From assembly GCA_035626815.1 (NCBI GenBank), contig DASPMY010000008.1:62001-126000 (forward strand): 64,000 nucleotides of DNA, read 5' to 3'. Position 1 is the first letter of the stretch. Each line of letters opens with the position of its first letter. Below are positions 17,482 through 25,386 of this stretch, piece by piece. This DNA is from Croceibacterium_A sp035626815. Its GTDB lineage: Bacteria; Pseudomonadota; Alphaproteobacteria; Sphingomonadales; Sphingomonadaceae. The notes below the pieces were generated by a model. That model searched no databases and was not told the origin of the DNA. It was given only the letters and a program-made list of their open reading frames with translations. Made by a program: the position numbers and the translations under genes.

Positions 17482-19194
17482 TCATCTTCGCGCGATCCGC
17501 GGCAGCGCCGCCACCGTCACGTTGCGCGGATGGTAGCTATGGCACATCGCGCAGCTCGACGGCACCTCCGCTGTGCGGTTGCTCTCGCCCATATGGCAGT
17601 CCCGGCACTGGCCAACGCCGGGCAGCAGCAAATCGGATGAGGCATCGGACCGGTCGGCGGCATGGCAGCTGGTGCACTGCTCCTGCTTGTGATCCTCGTG
17701 ATCGAACCAGCCGTTGACGAAGTATCGCATCGGTTGTGGGACCGGCTGGACCTGGAGCGAGCCGCGCCCGCCTGCCGGAGTGTGGCATTCGCCGCACAGG
17801 CCCTTCTCGCCCATCGCGCGCGACAGCAGCGCCGTGCCGGGGCCGCCGAAGTCCGCGCGGTAGAGCGTGCCGTACTGGCCGGGCCGCCGCCGGCCGGTCA
17901 CGCGCGGCGCGCGGGCGTCGAGCGCCAGCAGGTCGGCGCGCATCTGCTCGATGTTGCCGTGGCGCAAGGTGCGAAAGGTGGTGCCGATCCGGTCATAGAC
18001 GAGGCTGTGGCAGGCTTCGCAGTCCTGCTCCATGGCGACCGGCATGAAACGCACTCCGTCTTCGGTCGGGCGGTGGCAGTCGGCGCATTCGAGCGGATCG
18101 CCGTAACCGCCCCGCGCGCCCAGCCGCCGCGCCATCTGCGCGACGCCATTGGTGCGGCTCAGGTGCATCTCGTGCGGGAAACGCAGGCCGGTCCATTGCC
18201 GCGGCCGGCGGTCGAGCGAGACCCGCAGCACTTCCGCCAGCGTCGGTCCGGTGACGAGCGCCGCCTTGAACTGCGGATGGTGGGTGCCGAAGTCGCCCGC
18301 GTTGGCGAGCGCGGTGTCGGCCAGCCGCGCGTCGAGCGAGCCGTGGCAGTCGGCGCAGAACCGCTCGCGCGTCCGCTCCATCGGGCCCGAACCTTCGTGC
18401 TCGGTGTGGCAGTCGGTGCAGGCCCCGGGTCCGGGCTTGCTGAACGCATGTGCGACGTTCCATTGCACTTGCTCGAACCGGGCGAGCGGCCCGCGCGCGA
18501 CGGCCTGGCGCGGTCGCGCGGCATGCTCGACGATGTCGGTGTGGCAGGCGACGCAAACGGCGTCCCGCACCGCGACGAACGCCTGCACGTGGCAGGCCTC
18601 GCAATTGTCCTCGAGCCCGTGATGCGCCGAGCTCAGCGCGCCCGTTCGCCAGCTCGCGTCCATCAGCACCGCGCCGGCCCGGTCGTAGTCCGGCTTGTGC
18701 CGGGTACGCGTCATGTGCGACCAGACCGGCACCGCCAGGAACGCGAGCAGGATCGCCAGCAGCCCGATCCAGGCGACCGGGCGATTGCCCGGCAGCACGT
18801 GGGCCAGCGAGAAGCCGGCGAGGTCGTCGACCTTGCTCCCTTCTCGGGCTGCGATCTTGCGCACGACGATGACGACGGCGCCGTCCTCCTCGAGAAACTC
18901 GAGCCGATAGGACCCGATCGCCAGCTCGGCGCCTTCGCTCGGATCGATGATCGCGGCCTCCTCGACCGGACGCGCATCGACGGTGAAGGCGAGCTTGCCC
19001 AGCGCCTCGAGCCGCAGCTTGCCGCCGGTCGCCGGAACCACCCGCACGTGCCGCTGCTCGACCGCGAGATCGGGCAAGTGAATGTCGTTCTCGGCCGCGC
19101 GGCCGATGGTCAGCTCCGCCTGGCCGAGCTCGCGCTCGCGGACGATCTCGCGCCCGGTGGCGGTCACGTCGACGGTACGGATGCGGAACGGCAC
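17482..19194 (-). CDS. Membrane decahaem c-type cytochrome with N-terminal forkhead-associated (FHA) domain
   Basis: This 570 aa protein starts at GTG 19194, 5 bp after the cytochrome b stop; the frame is open further upstream, but that stretch is antisense-like arginine-rich shadow. Residues about 1-105 form an FHA domain with LTIGRAAENDIHLPDLAVEQRH (Gly-Arg, Asn-Asp and His of the phosphothreonine pocket). A transmembrane helix follows at about 135-155 (WIGLLAILLAFLAVPVW). The C-terminal part has ten CXXCH sites: CEACH, CVACH, CTDCH, CADCH, CADCH, CEACH, CGECH, CTSCH, CRDCH and CAMCH. Topology would place the FHA domain in the cytosol and the haems in the periplasm. I know of no characterised protein with this arrangement. 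It presumably takes electrons from the adjacent cytochrome b, with the FHA domain docking a phosphorylated partner. Confidence 0.87.
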   Translation of the reverse strand: MPFRIRTVDVTATGREIVRERELGQAELTIGRAAENDIHLPDLAVEQRHVRVVPATGGKLRLEALGKLAFTVDARPVEEAAIIDPSEGAELAIGSYRLEFLEEDGAVVIVVRKIAAREGSKVDDLAGFSLAHVLPGNRPVAWIGLLAILLAFLAVPVWSHMTRTRHKPDYDRAGAVLMDASWRTGALSSAHHGLEDNCEACHVQAFVAVRDAVCVACHTDIVEHAARPRQAVARGPLARFEQVQWNVAHAFSKPGPGACTDCHTEHEGSGPMERTRERFCADCHGSLDARLADTALANAGDFGTHHPQFKAALVTGPTLAEVLRVSLDRRPRQWTGLRFPHEMHLSRTNGVAQMARRLGARGGYGDPLECADCHRPTEDGVRFMPVAMEQDCEACHSLVYDRIGTTFRTLRHGNIEQMRADLLALDARAPRVTGRRRPGQYGTLYRADFGGPGTALLSRAMGEKGLCGECHTPAGGRGSLQVQPVPQPMRYFVNGWFDHEDHKQEQCTSCHAADRSDASSDLLLPGVGQCRDCHMGESNRTAEVPSSCAMCHSYHPRNVTVAALPRIARR

Positions 19195-19199
19195 CGGCG

Positions 19200-20063
19200 C
19201 TACCAGTAGTAGAACACGCTGACGATGTGCGCGGTCAGCGCGGCGAGCAGCATGACGGTGACCGGCACGTGCACGTAGAGCCAGACCTCGAGCATCGCCT
19301 TCAGGCGCATGTGGCGGCGAATCTGCTCGAGCTGAGCGAGGCGCTTGCCGAGCAGGGTGGCGACGCGCTCGAGCGCCGGGTCGCCGGCGGCCGCATCGAG
19401 CGCGGCGATCGCCGCCTCGGTGCGGCAGCCGCGGTAGCGCCCGGACAGCCGCGAGATCAGCCCGTGGCCGAACGGATCCTGCGCGAGCGCGGCAATCACC
19501 CGATCGGCGTCGGCGCGGTCGAGCGGCTGCGCCGCCTGCTCGAGCTGCCGGTCGACCGCGGCGAGCGCGTCGACCATCTGCGCCTGGGTCAGCTCGCGCC
19601 GGTTGTCGCTCAGCTTGTGCGGCAGCAGCGCGTAGACCCACACGCCGTAGACGCCCGAGGCGATCACCAGCATCATCAGCGCATAAGCCAGCGTGTGGAC
19701 GTTCCAGCCGAGCTGGAACCCGGTGTGGAGCGTGGCGATCACGATCAGCGCCAGCCCAAGATAGACGTGCGCGCTGGTCCACGCCTTGAGCGACCATCGG
19801 CCGGGGGTCATCGCCCGCTTGCGCACCCCGAGCAGCGAGAGCCAGACGATCAGCAACGCGCCGATCGTGCCGAGAATGTAGCCGTACCAGGTCCCGCCGT
19901 TCGGGCGCGGCTCGACCTCGGCGAAGGCATAGCCGAGGATCGCGACGAGGTTCAGCCCCGCAGCGATCTTGAGCCAGCGCAGGCGCTTGTGGGCGAGGAA
20001 GCTTTCGTGGTCCGAGGCGCGGCGCCGGTCGGCGAAGCCCTGCGCCTCGGGGGCCGCGGCCAT
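19200..20063 (-). CDS. Membrane cytochrome b subunit (b561/NarI-like, four helices)
   Basis: This 287 aa protein has about five hydrophobic segments: LNLVAILGYAF (about 33-44), WYGYILGTIGALLIVWLSLLG (about 55-75), HVYLGLALIVIATLHTGFQ (about 95-113), LAYALMMLVIASGVYGVWVYALL (about 120-142) and VPVTVMLLAALTAHIVSVFYYW at the C-terminus. His residues in SAHVYLG, TLHTGF, YVHVP and TAHIV are candidate haem b ligands. A long soluble loop (about 145-250) separates the helices. It overlaps the upstream flavoprotein gene (TGATG) and precedes the FHA-decahaem gene by 5 bp. Expected role: carry electrons between the cytosolic flavo-iron-sulphur protein, or quinol, and the periplasmic haems. Exact family not identified. 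Confidence 0.75.
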   Translation of the reverse strand: MAAAPEAQGFADRRRASDHESFLAHKRLRWLKIAAGLNLVAILGYAFAEVEPRPNGGTWYGYILGTIGALLIVWLSLLGVRKRAMTPGRWSLKAWTSAHVYLGLALIVIATLHTGFQLGWNVHTLAYALMMLVIASGVYGVWVYALLPHKLSDNRRELTQAQMVDALAAVDRQLEQAAQPLDRADADRVIAALAQDPFGHGLISRLSGRYRGCRTEAAIAALDAAAGDPALERVATLLGKRLAQLEQIRRHMRLKAMLEVWLYVHVPVTVMLLAALTAHIVSVFYYW

Positions 20064-22567
20064 CAGTCGGTTTCCTCGGCCAGCCGCGCGGCCGACAGGA
20101 ACCGTTCGGGCGAGACGCGGATCGCCGCCCCGGTCGGGCACGCGCGCACGCAGGCCGGGCCGCCGTCGATGCCGCTGCACATGTCGCACTTGATCGCCAG
20201 CTTGGCCGGCTCGCCGCGGGCGTTCTTCTTGCGCCACGCCTGGCTCGCCTCGCCCGGGCCGGGGCCGAGCCCAAGCAGCAGCCAGCTGAGCAGGCCGGGC
20301 TTCGGCGGCGCCTTGGCGTCCATCCGGATCACCCCATAAGGGCAGTTGCGCTGGCAGTTGCCGCAACCGATGCAGCTCTCGTCGATGAACACCTCACCGT
20401 CGGGCCCGCGCTTGATCGCGTTGGGCGGGCAGTCGGCCATGCAGTGCGGGTGCTCGCAATGCCGGCAGCTCGTCGGCACGTGGAGGTGCGCGTAAGTCCG
20501 CCCGGCCTCGCGGTCGAGCCGGCTCAGCCCGTCGTGGCTGTCGGCGCAGGCCTTCTCGCAATTGTCGCAGCCGACGCACAGCGTCTCGTCGATCAGCAGC
20601 ACGTCGGTCGCCTCGCCGATGCCGTTGTCGACCAGGAACTGCGCCGCCTTCGAGTAATACTCGACCGCGCCGCTAGCGGCGCCGGCATGGCTTTCGAGGT
20701 AGGCGTTGACCTTGCGGCGGCTGTCCATGTCGGCGAGCGCCTTGTCGCGCAGCGCCGGCTTGCGCGCGAGCAGGGCGGTGAACGCCGCGCCGGGGAAGCG
20801 CACGACCTCGGACTTGATCGCCGCCTTGACCGTGGCGGTGCGCTTCGAGCCGTCGATCACCGCCATCTCGCCGAAGTAGGAGCCCGCCGGGAGGTACGAC
20901 AGGAACACCGGCCGCCCGCCGATGTCCTTCTCGACGACCATCGACCCGCGGCGGATGACGTAGATGTCCTTGTCGTCGACGCCTTCCTCGATGACCGTTT
21001 TGCCGGCGCGCACTTCCTCCACCACCGCGGCGTCGACCAGCTCGGCGACGTCCTGCGGCGCCAGGCCGGAGCCGAACATCTGCAGCAGCTGGCGCTCGAT
21101 CGAGATGCGCTCGACCGCGCGCGCCGCGCCCGGCGCCGTCGCCAGCAGCTTGAGCGCGGCGGGGCGCGACAGCTCGACGCACACCGTCGGCTCGGCCGCG
21201 CGGATCGTCGCCCCGCGGCGGCGGCCCGAGATCAGCCCGACCTCGCCGAAGATCGAGCCTTTGCCGATCGGCACCACCTTGCCCGGATCGTCCTTGTCCA
21301 CCTCGACCAGCACAGATCCCTCGGCGATCGCGAAAAGCGAGTTGCCAGTATCGTTGCGCACGAAGATCGGCTCGTCGCGGCGGTAGCTGCGCACCTCGCT
21401 GTCGAGCATCAGCTCGCGCAGCTGCAGCGGCGAGACGTCCCTGAAGATCGCGATGTCGGCGCCGAACGCGGCCAGCCACTCGTCGACCGAGCGCTGGCCC
21501 GGCAGGTCCTTGAACTTCGCTTGCAGAATCGGCTCGTCGGCGGGCTTCAGGCTTGTATTCCCGTTGATGAACTCGACCACGTCGTAGCCCTGGTTCAGGC
21601 AGTGCTTGATCAGCGGGTACCCGGCGAGCGCGCCGATCACGTAGATGCCCGGGACGGTCGACTCGAACGTCGGCGAGAGCCTGGGATAGGCGACCCGGTC
21701 GGCGCTGGTGAACTGGACGCCGGTGCCCGGTTTGATGAGCTTCTTGCCGTCGTTGTCCTCGAACTCGGCGCAGGCACCCTCGACGAACGCGCGCGGCGGC
21801 GCCGAGCCCATGCGCGCGATCACCCGATCGCAGCGAACCTTGCGCTCACCGTCGCGGGTGTCGAACGTGATCGTGCCCGGGTCGATCGCCGAGGCGGTCG
21901 TCTCGGTCAGCACGGTCAGGCGCCCTTCGGCCTCCATCGCTCGCAGCGCGGCGACGTTGGCCGCCTTGGCGGTGGCGAACTCGGCCGAGCGATTGACGAT
22001 GGTGACGGTGTTGCGCTGCTGCGGATCGGCGGCCAGGCCCATCGCGTTCTCGATCCCGGCGTCGCCGGCCCCGATCACCACGATGTGTTCGTCGACGTAC
22101 TCGGCGGGATCGTCGAGCTGGTATTGCACCACGGCGCCCTCGCCCACCGGGCAGCGTACGAGGTTGGGATTGCCCTGCGTGCCGATCGCCAGGATCACCG
22201 TCTCCGCGGCAATTTCCTCGCCCGACCGCGTCCTGAGGACGAAATCGCCCTTCGCGCCGGTGATCGAGCCAATCTCGGTGTCGTAGCGAACGTTGACCCG
22301 ATGACCGCCGGTCTGCTCGTCCCATATGCCGAGCACCGCCTCGCGCTTGCCCGCCGCGAAATCGAGGTCGGCGCGCAGCACCAGGTTGGCGGGCGTCGCC
22401 ATCACGTGCTTGCCCTTCTGGTACTTGTAGATCGTGTCGGAGAGGTGTCCGGCTTTCTCGATCAGCACGTGGCTGAGGCCGAGCGTGGCGGCGCGGGCGG
22501 CCGCGGACAGCCCTGCCGGCCCCGAGCCGACGATCGCCACTTTCACCCGCTCCGTCTGCGCCGCCAC
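20063..22567 (-). CDS. Cytosolic FAD oxidoreductase fused to two cyclic-nucleotide-binding domains and four [4Fe-4S] ferredoxin motifs
   Basis: This 834 aa protein uses a GTG start at 22567 preceded by GGGGGAT. Residues about 8-340 form a two-dinucleotide-binding flavoprotein (VAIVGSGPAGLSAA near the N-terminus, IVVIGAGDAGIENA near 165). Two cyclic-nucleotide-binding domains follow at about 375-490 (IFGEVGLISGRRRGATIRA) and about 505-620 (YFGEMAVIDGSKRTATVKA); both keep the FGE...R(T/G)A phosphate-binding cassette. The C-terminus is a HybA/NrfC-like module with CVGCDNCEKAC, CRHCEHPHCMADC, CIGCGNCQRNC and CDMCSG...CVRAC. No signal peptide is present. The fusion implies a redox enzyme whose activity responds to a cyclic nucleotide. 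Electron flow could run from NAD(P)H to the cytochrome b or the reverse. First gene of its operon. Confidence 0.87.
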   Translation of the reverse strand: MAAQTERVKVAIVGSGPAGLSAAARAATLGLSHVLIEKAGHLSDTIYKYQKGKHVMATPANLVLRADLDFAAGKREAVLGIWDEQTGGHRVNVRYDTEIGSITGAKGDFVLRTRSGEEIAAETVILAIGTQGNPNLVRCPVGEGAVVQYQLDDPAEYVDEHIVVIGAGDAGIENAMGLAADPQQRNTVTIVNRSAEFATAKAANVAALRAMEAEGRLTVLTETTASAIDPGTITFDTRDGERKVRCDRVIARMGSAPPRAFVEGACAEFEDNDGKKLIKPGTGVQFTSADRVAYPRLSPTFESTVPGIYVIGALAGYPLIKHCLNQGYDVVEFINGNTSLKPADEPILQAKFKDLPGQRSVDEWLAAFGADIAIFRDVSPLQLRELMLDSEVRSYRRDEPIFVRNDTGNSLFAIAEGSVLVEVDKDDPGKVVPIGKGSIFGEVGLISGRRRGATIRAAEPTVCVELSRPAALKLLATAPGAARAVERISIERQLLQMFGSGLAPQDVAELVDAAVVEEVRAGKTVIEEGVDDKDIYVIRRGSMVVEKDIGGRPVFLSYLPAGSYFGEMAVIDGSKRTATVKAAIKSEVVRFPGAAFTALLARKPALRDKALADMDSRRKVNAYLESHAGAASGAVEYYSKAAQFLVDNGIGEATDVLLIDETLCVGCDNCEKACADSHDGLSRLDREAGRTYAHLHVPTSCRHCEHPHCMADCPPNAIKRGPDGEVFIDESCIGCGNCQRNCPYGVIRMDAKAPPKPGLLSWLLLGLGPGPGEASQAWRKKNARGEPAKLAIKCDMCSGIDGGPACVRACPTGAAIRVSPERFLSAARLAEETD

Positions 22568-22663
22568 GTCCGATCCCCCGGGTACGAGCGCGCATCATAA
22601 GCCAGCGCGGGGGAACCGCCAGCCGTTTGAAGCGCGCTCGCGCGCCTGCTATCGCCGGAATGG

Positions 22664-23578
22664 ATGGACAGGCCGTCGCGGAAAACAAGCTGGCTGGGCC
22701 GGATCGGCGGCGGCGGCCTGGCGGCGATAGCGGCCGTGGCGCTGGCGGCGGGGGCGATCGCCTACCGTCTGCTCGAACACGACCGCTTGGCCGAGGCCGA
22801 AACCGCGGCCACCGACCCGCTTGCCGCGCTCGAGCGCCGCGCGCGTGCCGAGCCCGGCGATGGCGGCGCCTGGCAGCAGCTGGGGTTCGCCTATTTCGAG
22901 CTGGGCCGCTTCGCCGACGCGGCCGATGCCTATGCCCGCGCGGCCGCAGCCGACCCCGACAGCGCCGTGCTGTGGTCGTCGCACGGCGAGGCGCTGGTCA
23001 TGGCCAGCGAGCGCGACCCGATGCCGCCCCGTGCCCGCGAGGCGTTCCACAAGGCCGCGGCGCTCGATCCGAAGGACCCCCGCGCGCGATACTTTCTCGC
23101 GGTCGAGAAAGACCTGGCCGGCGACCACCAGGGCGCGCTCGACGCCTGGCTCGCGCTGCTCGGCGAGACCCCGCCGGGCGCCCCGTGGGAAGCCGACCTG
23201 CGGCGAACGATCGAGCAGGTCGGCCGGATCAATGCGATCGAGGTCGACCAGCGCGTCGCCGCAGCTCTCGCTCGCCGCCCGAACGCGCCGGCCGCGGCAA
23301 TGCCGGGCATCCCCGGCCCGACGGCGGAGCAGCTCGCCGCCGCAGCGTCGATTCGCCCCGCCGAGCAGCAGGAGATGGCCGAAGGCATGGTCGCCCGCCT
23401 CGCCGCCCGGCTGGAGCGCGAGCCCGGCGACGTCGACGGCTGGATCATGCTGATGCGCAGCTACCAGACGCTTGGCCGAGCGGTGGAGGCCCGCGCCGCC
23501 TTGCGCTCGGCGTCGGCCGCGAACCCGCGGCAGAAACCCCGCCTCGAAGCCGCTGCAGCGACACTCGGCGTCTCGTGA
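22664..23578 (+). CDS. TPR protein resembling the C-terminal part of CcmI/CycH (cytochrome c maturation type)
   Basis: This 304 aa protein has an N-terminal transmembrane helix (GGLAAIAAVALAAGAIAYRLL, about residues 16-36). TPR-like repeats follow at about 60-165 (WQQLGFAYFELGRFADAADAYARA, LWSSHGEALVMAS) and about 245-300 (GWIMLMRSYQTLGRAVEARAAL). This is the layout of CcmI/CycH, which holds apocytochrome c for haem ligation, although the N-terminal two-helix part of CcmI is absent. It opens block C and is divergent from the flavoprotein gene across a 96-bp gap. With more than 25 haem attachment sites encoded nearby, a dedicated maturation or docking factor is plausible. A generic periplasmic TPR scaffold is the alternative. 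Confidence 0.7.
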   Translation: MDRPSRKTSWLGRIGGGGLAAIAAVALAAGAIAYRLLEHDRLAEAETAATDPLAALERRARAEPGDGGAWQQLGFAYFELGRFADAADAYARAAAADPDSAVLWSSHGEALVMASERDPMPPRAREAFHKAAALDPKDPRARYFLAVEKDLAGDHQGALDAWLALLGETPPGAPWEADLRRTIEQVGRINAIEVDQRVAAALARRPNAPAAAMPGIPGPTAEQLAAAASIRPAEQQEMAEGMVARLAARLEREPGDVDGWIMLMRSYQTLGRAVEARAALRSASAANPRQKPRLEAAAATLGVS

Positions 23579-24567
23579 CCGCGAAATCAGTCCGGAGCGC
23601 CGCCGCGCTGTGTCTCGGGCTGGTGGGCTTGAGCGCCTGCGACGACCCTACGCCGGGGCCCGACCTGGTGTTCGTCAGCGACGAGGAAGCGGACGTGGTG
23701 CATATCGTCGACGGACGCTCGGGCGGCCGCGAAGGACAGCTCCGGACCGGCGAGCGGCCTCGCGGGATGGCGCTCTCGCCCGACGGGCGGACGCTCTACG
23801 TCGCCGCCAGCGATTCCAATCGCATCGAGGCGTGGGACCCGCGCGCGCGACGCCTGGTGCGGGCTTATGCGGCAGGTTCCGACCCGGAGCGCTTCGCCCT
23901 CGCGCCGGACGGCCGCAGCCTTTACGTCGCCAACGAGGACGTGGCGCTGTTCTCCAGGCTCGACCTCGCCAGCGGCGCGATCACGTGGCAGGCCGAGGTC
24001 GGGCCCGAGCCGGAGGGCATCGCCGTGTCGCCCGACGGGCGCCTCGTCGTCGGCACCGCCGAGACCTCGAGCACGGTGCATTTCCTCGATGCCGCCACGG
24101 GCCGGGCGCGCGCCACCGCGATCGTCGGCAGCCGCCCGCGCGACGTGCTGTTCCTGCCCACGCTGAGGGAAATCTGGGTCAGTTCGGAACTGCGCGGCAC
24201 GATCGCCGTCTTCGACGCGACAACCCTCGAGCCCAAGGCGACCATCGACCTCGTGCCCGCGTTCCCCGACATCGACAACGTCCAGGCGGTCGAGATGGAA
24301 GCGACCCGCGACGGCATGCGGGCGTTCGTCGCCATGGGGCGCAGCAACCAGGTCGCCGAGATCGACCCGCGCACGCGCCGCGTGGTGCGCAGCTTCCCGA
24401 CCGGGTTCCGCACATGGGGCCTCGACCTCGCTCCCGACGAAAGCCGGCTTTACGCGGCAAGCGGCCTGTCGGGAGAGCTGACGATCGTCGATCTGGTCGA
24501 CAACGCGGTCGCGGAGACCGTCGATCTCGGAGGCAAGCCGTGGACCGCGGAGGCGCTCGCGCGATGA
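23575..24567 (+). CDS. Lipoprotein YVTN beta-propeller of the PQQ-dependent-catabolism type
   Basis: This 330 aa protein starts at GTG 23575 inside the preceding stop (GTGA). It has a lipobox (LVGLSAC, about residue 20). About seven repeats with the YVTN signature follow, such as MALSPDGRTLYVAASDSNRIEAWD, FALAPDGRSLYVANEDVA and LDLAPDESRLYAASGLSGELTIVD. A known family of these propellers (TIGR03866) occurs beside PQQ-dependent alcohol catabolism genes and XoxJ-like binding proteins, which is exactly the context here. Molecular function of the family is not established. Coupled by ATGA to the next gene. Confidence 0.82.
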   Translation: MTAKSVRSAAALCLGLVGLSACDDPTPGPDLVFVSDEEADVVHIVDGRSGGREGQLRTGERPRGMALSPDGRTLYVAASDSNRIEAWDPRARRLVRAYAAGSDPERFALAPDGRSLYVANEDVALFSRLDLASGAITWQAEVGPEPEGIAVSPDGRLVVGTAETSSTVHFLDAATGRARATAIVGSRPRDVLFLPTLREIWVSSELRGTIAVFDATTLEPKATIDLVPAFPDIDNVQAVEMEATRDGMRAFVAMGRSNQVAEIDPRTRRVVRSFPTGFRTWGLDLAPDESRLYAASGLSGELTIVDLVDNAVAETVDLGGKPWTAEALAR

Positions 24568-25349
24568 AGCGGCCGGCAATTCTCGCCCTCGCCATGCTGC
24601 TCGCCGGCTGCGGCGAGCGCACGCTGACGGTCTGCGCCGATCCCAACAACATGCCGTTCTCGAACCGGGCCGGGGAGGGCCTGGAGAACAAGCTCGCCGA
24701 ACTCATCGCCGAGGACCTCGACGCCGAGCTGCGGGTTGTGTGGTGGTCGCAGCGCCGCGGGTGGATGCGCGAGACGCTCGGCGCCGCCAAGTGCGATGCG
24801 TGGATGGGCGTGCCGAGCGGGCTCGAGGCATTGGCCACCACGCGGCCCTACTATCGCTCGGGCTACATGTTCGTCTCGCGGGCGGACGCGCCGCTCGACG
24901 GCCTGACGCTCGACGATCCGCGGTTGCGCGAGCTACGCATCGGCGTGCAGCTGGCCGGCGACGACGGGGCCAATCCGCCGCCGGCCGACGCGCTCGCGCG
25001 GCGCGGCCTGACCCAGCGAATCCGCGGCTTCACGCTCTACGGCGACAACCGCGAGGCCGATCCGGCGGCCGAGGTGGTCAGGGCGGTCGAGAACGGCGAG
25101 ATCGACGTGGCGCTGGCCTGGGGGCCGCTGGCCGGTTGGCATGCTGCTCGCTCCGCGGTCCCGCTGCGCCTCGAGCCGGTCACCCCGTGGATGGACCAGG
25201 GCCGCTGGCCGATGGTGTTCGATATCTCGATCGGCGTGGCCAAGGACAATCAGCAGCTTCGCCGCGAACTTGATGAAAGTTTGACGCGGAACCGTTCCGC
25301 CGTCGAGGGCATTGTCGAGGCATTCTACGTGCCGCTTGCGCCCGGCTGA
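24564..25349 (+). CDS. xoxJ: Quinoprotein-dehydrogenase-associated periplasmic binding protein (MxaJ/XoxJ type), lipoprotein
   Basis: This 261 aa protein has a lipobox (AMLLAGC) followed by a solute-binding fold. The family hallmarks are VCADPNNMPFSN, ENKLAELIAEDLDAEL, WWSQRRGWMRETL, CDAWMGVPSGLE and TTRPYYRSGYMFV. XoxJ proteins bind and may activate or load XoxF-type methanol dehydrogenases; they are not transporters despite the substrate-binding fold. The gene lies immediately before the PQQ dehydrogenase. The lipid anchor is less common in the family and matches the membrane-anchored dehydrogenase next door. Assignment to the family is firm, the precise role inferred. Confidence 0.85.
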   Translation: MKRPAILALAMLLAGCGERTLTVCADPNNMPFSNRAGEGLENKLAELIAEDLDAELRVVWWSQRRGWMRETLGAAKCDAWMGVPSGLEALATTRPYYRSGYMFVSRADAPLDGLTLDDPRLRELRIGVQLAGDDGANPPPADALARRGLTQRIRGFTLYGDNREADPAAEVVRAVENGEIDVALAWGPLAGWHAARSAVPLRLEPVTPWMDQGRWPMVFDISIGVAKDNQQLRRELDESLTRNRSAVEGIVEAFYVPLAPG

Positions 25350-25386
25350 GACTGGCAGCAAGGGCCACAAAGGGGGACCGAGCGGG

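Noticed and set aside
19195..20274. N-terminal extension making the FHA-decahaem protein 930 aa.
   Set aside because: The extension is an antisense-like Arg-rich reading of the cytochrome b gene; the GTG at 19194 gives a clean FHA start.
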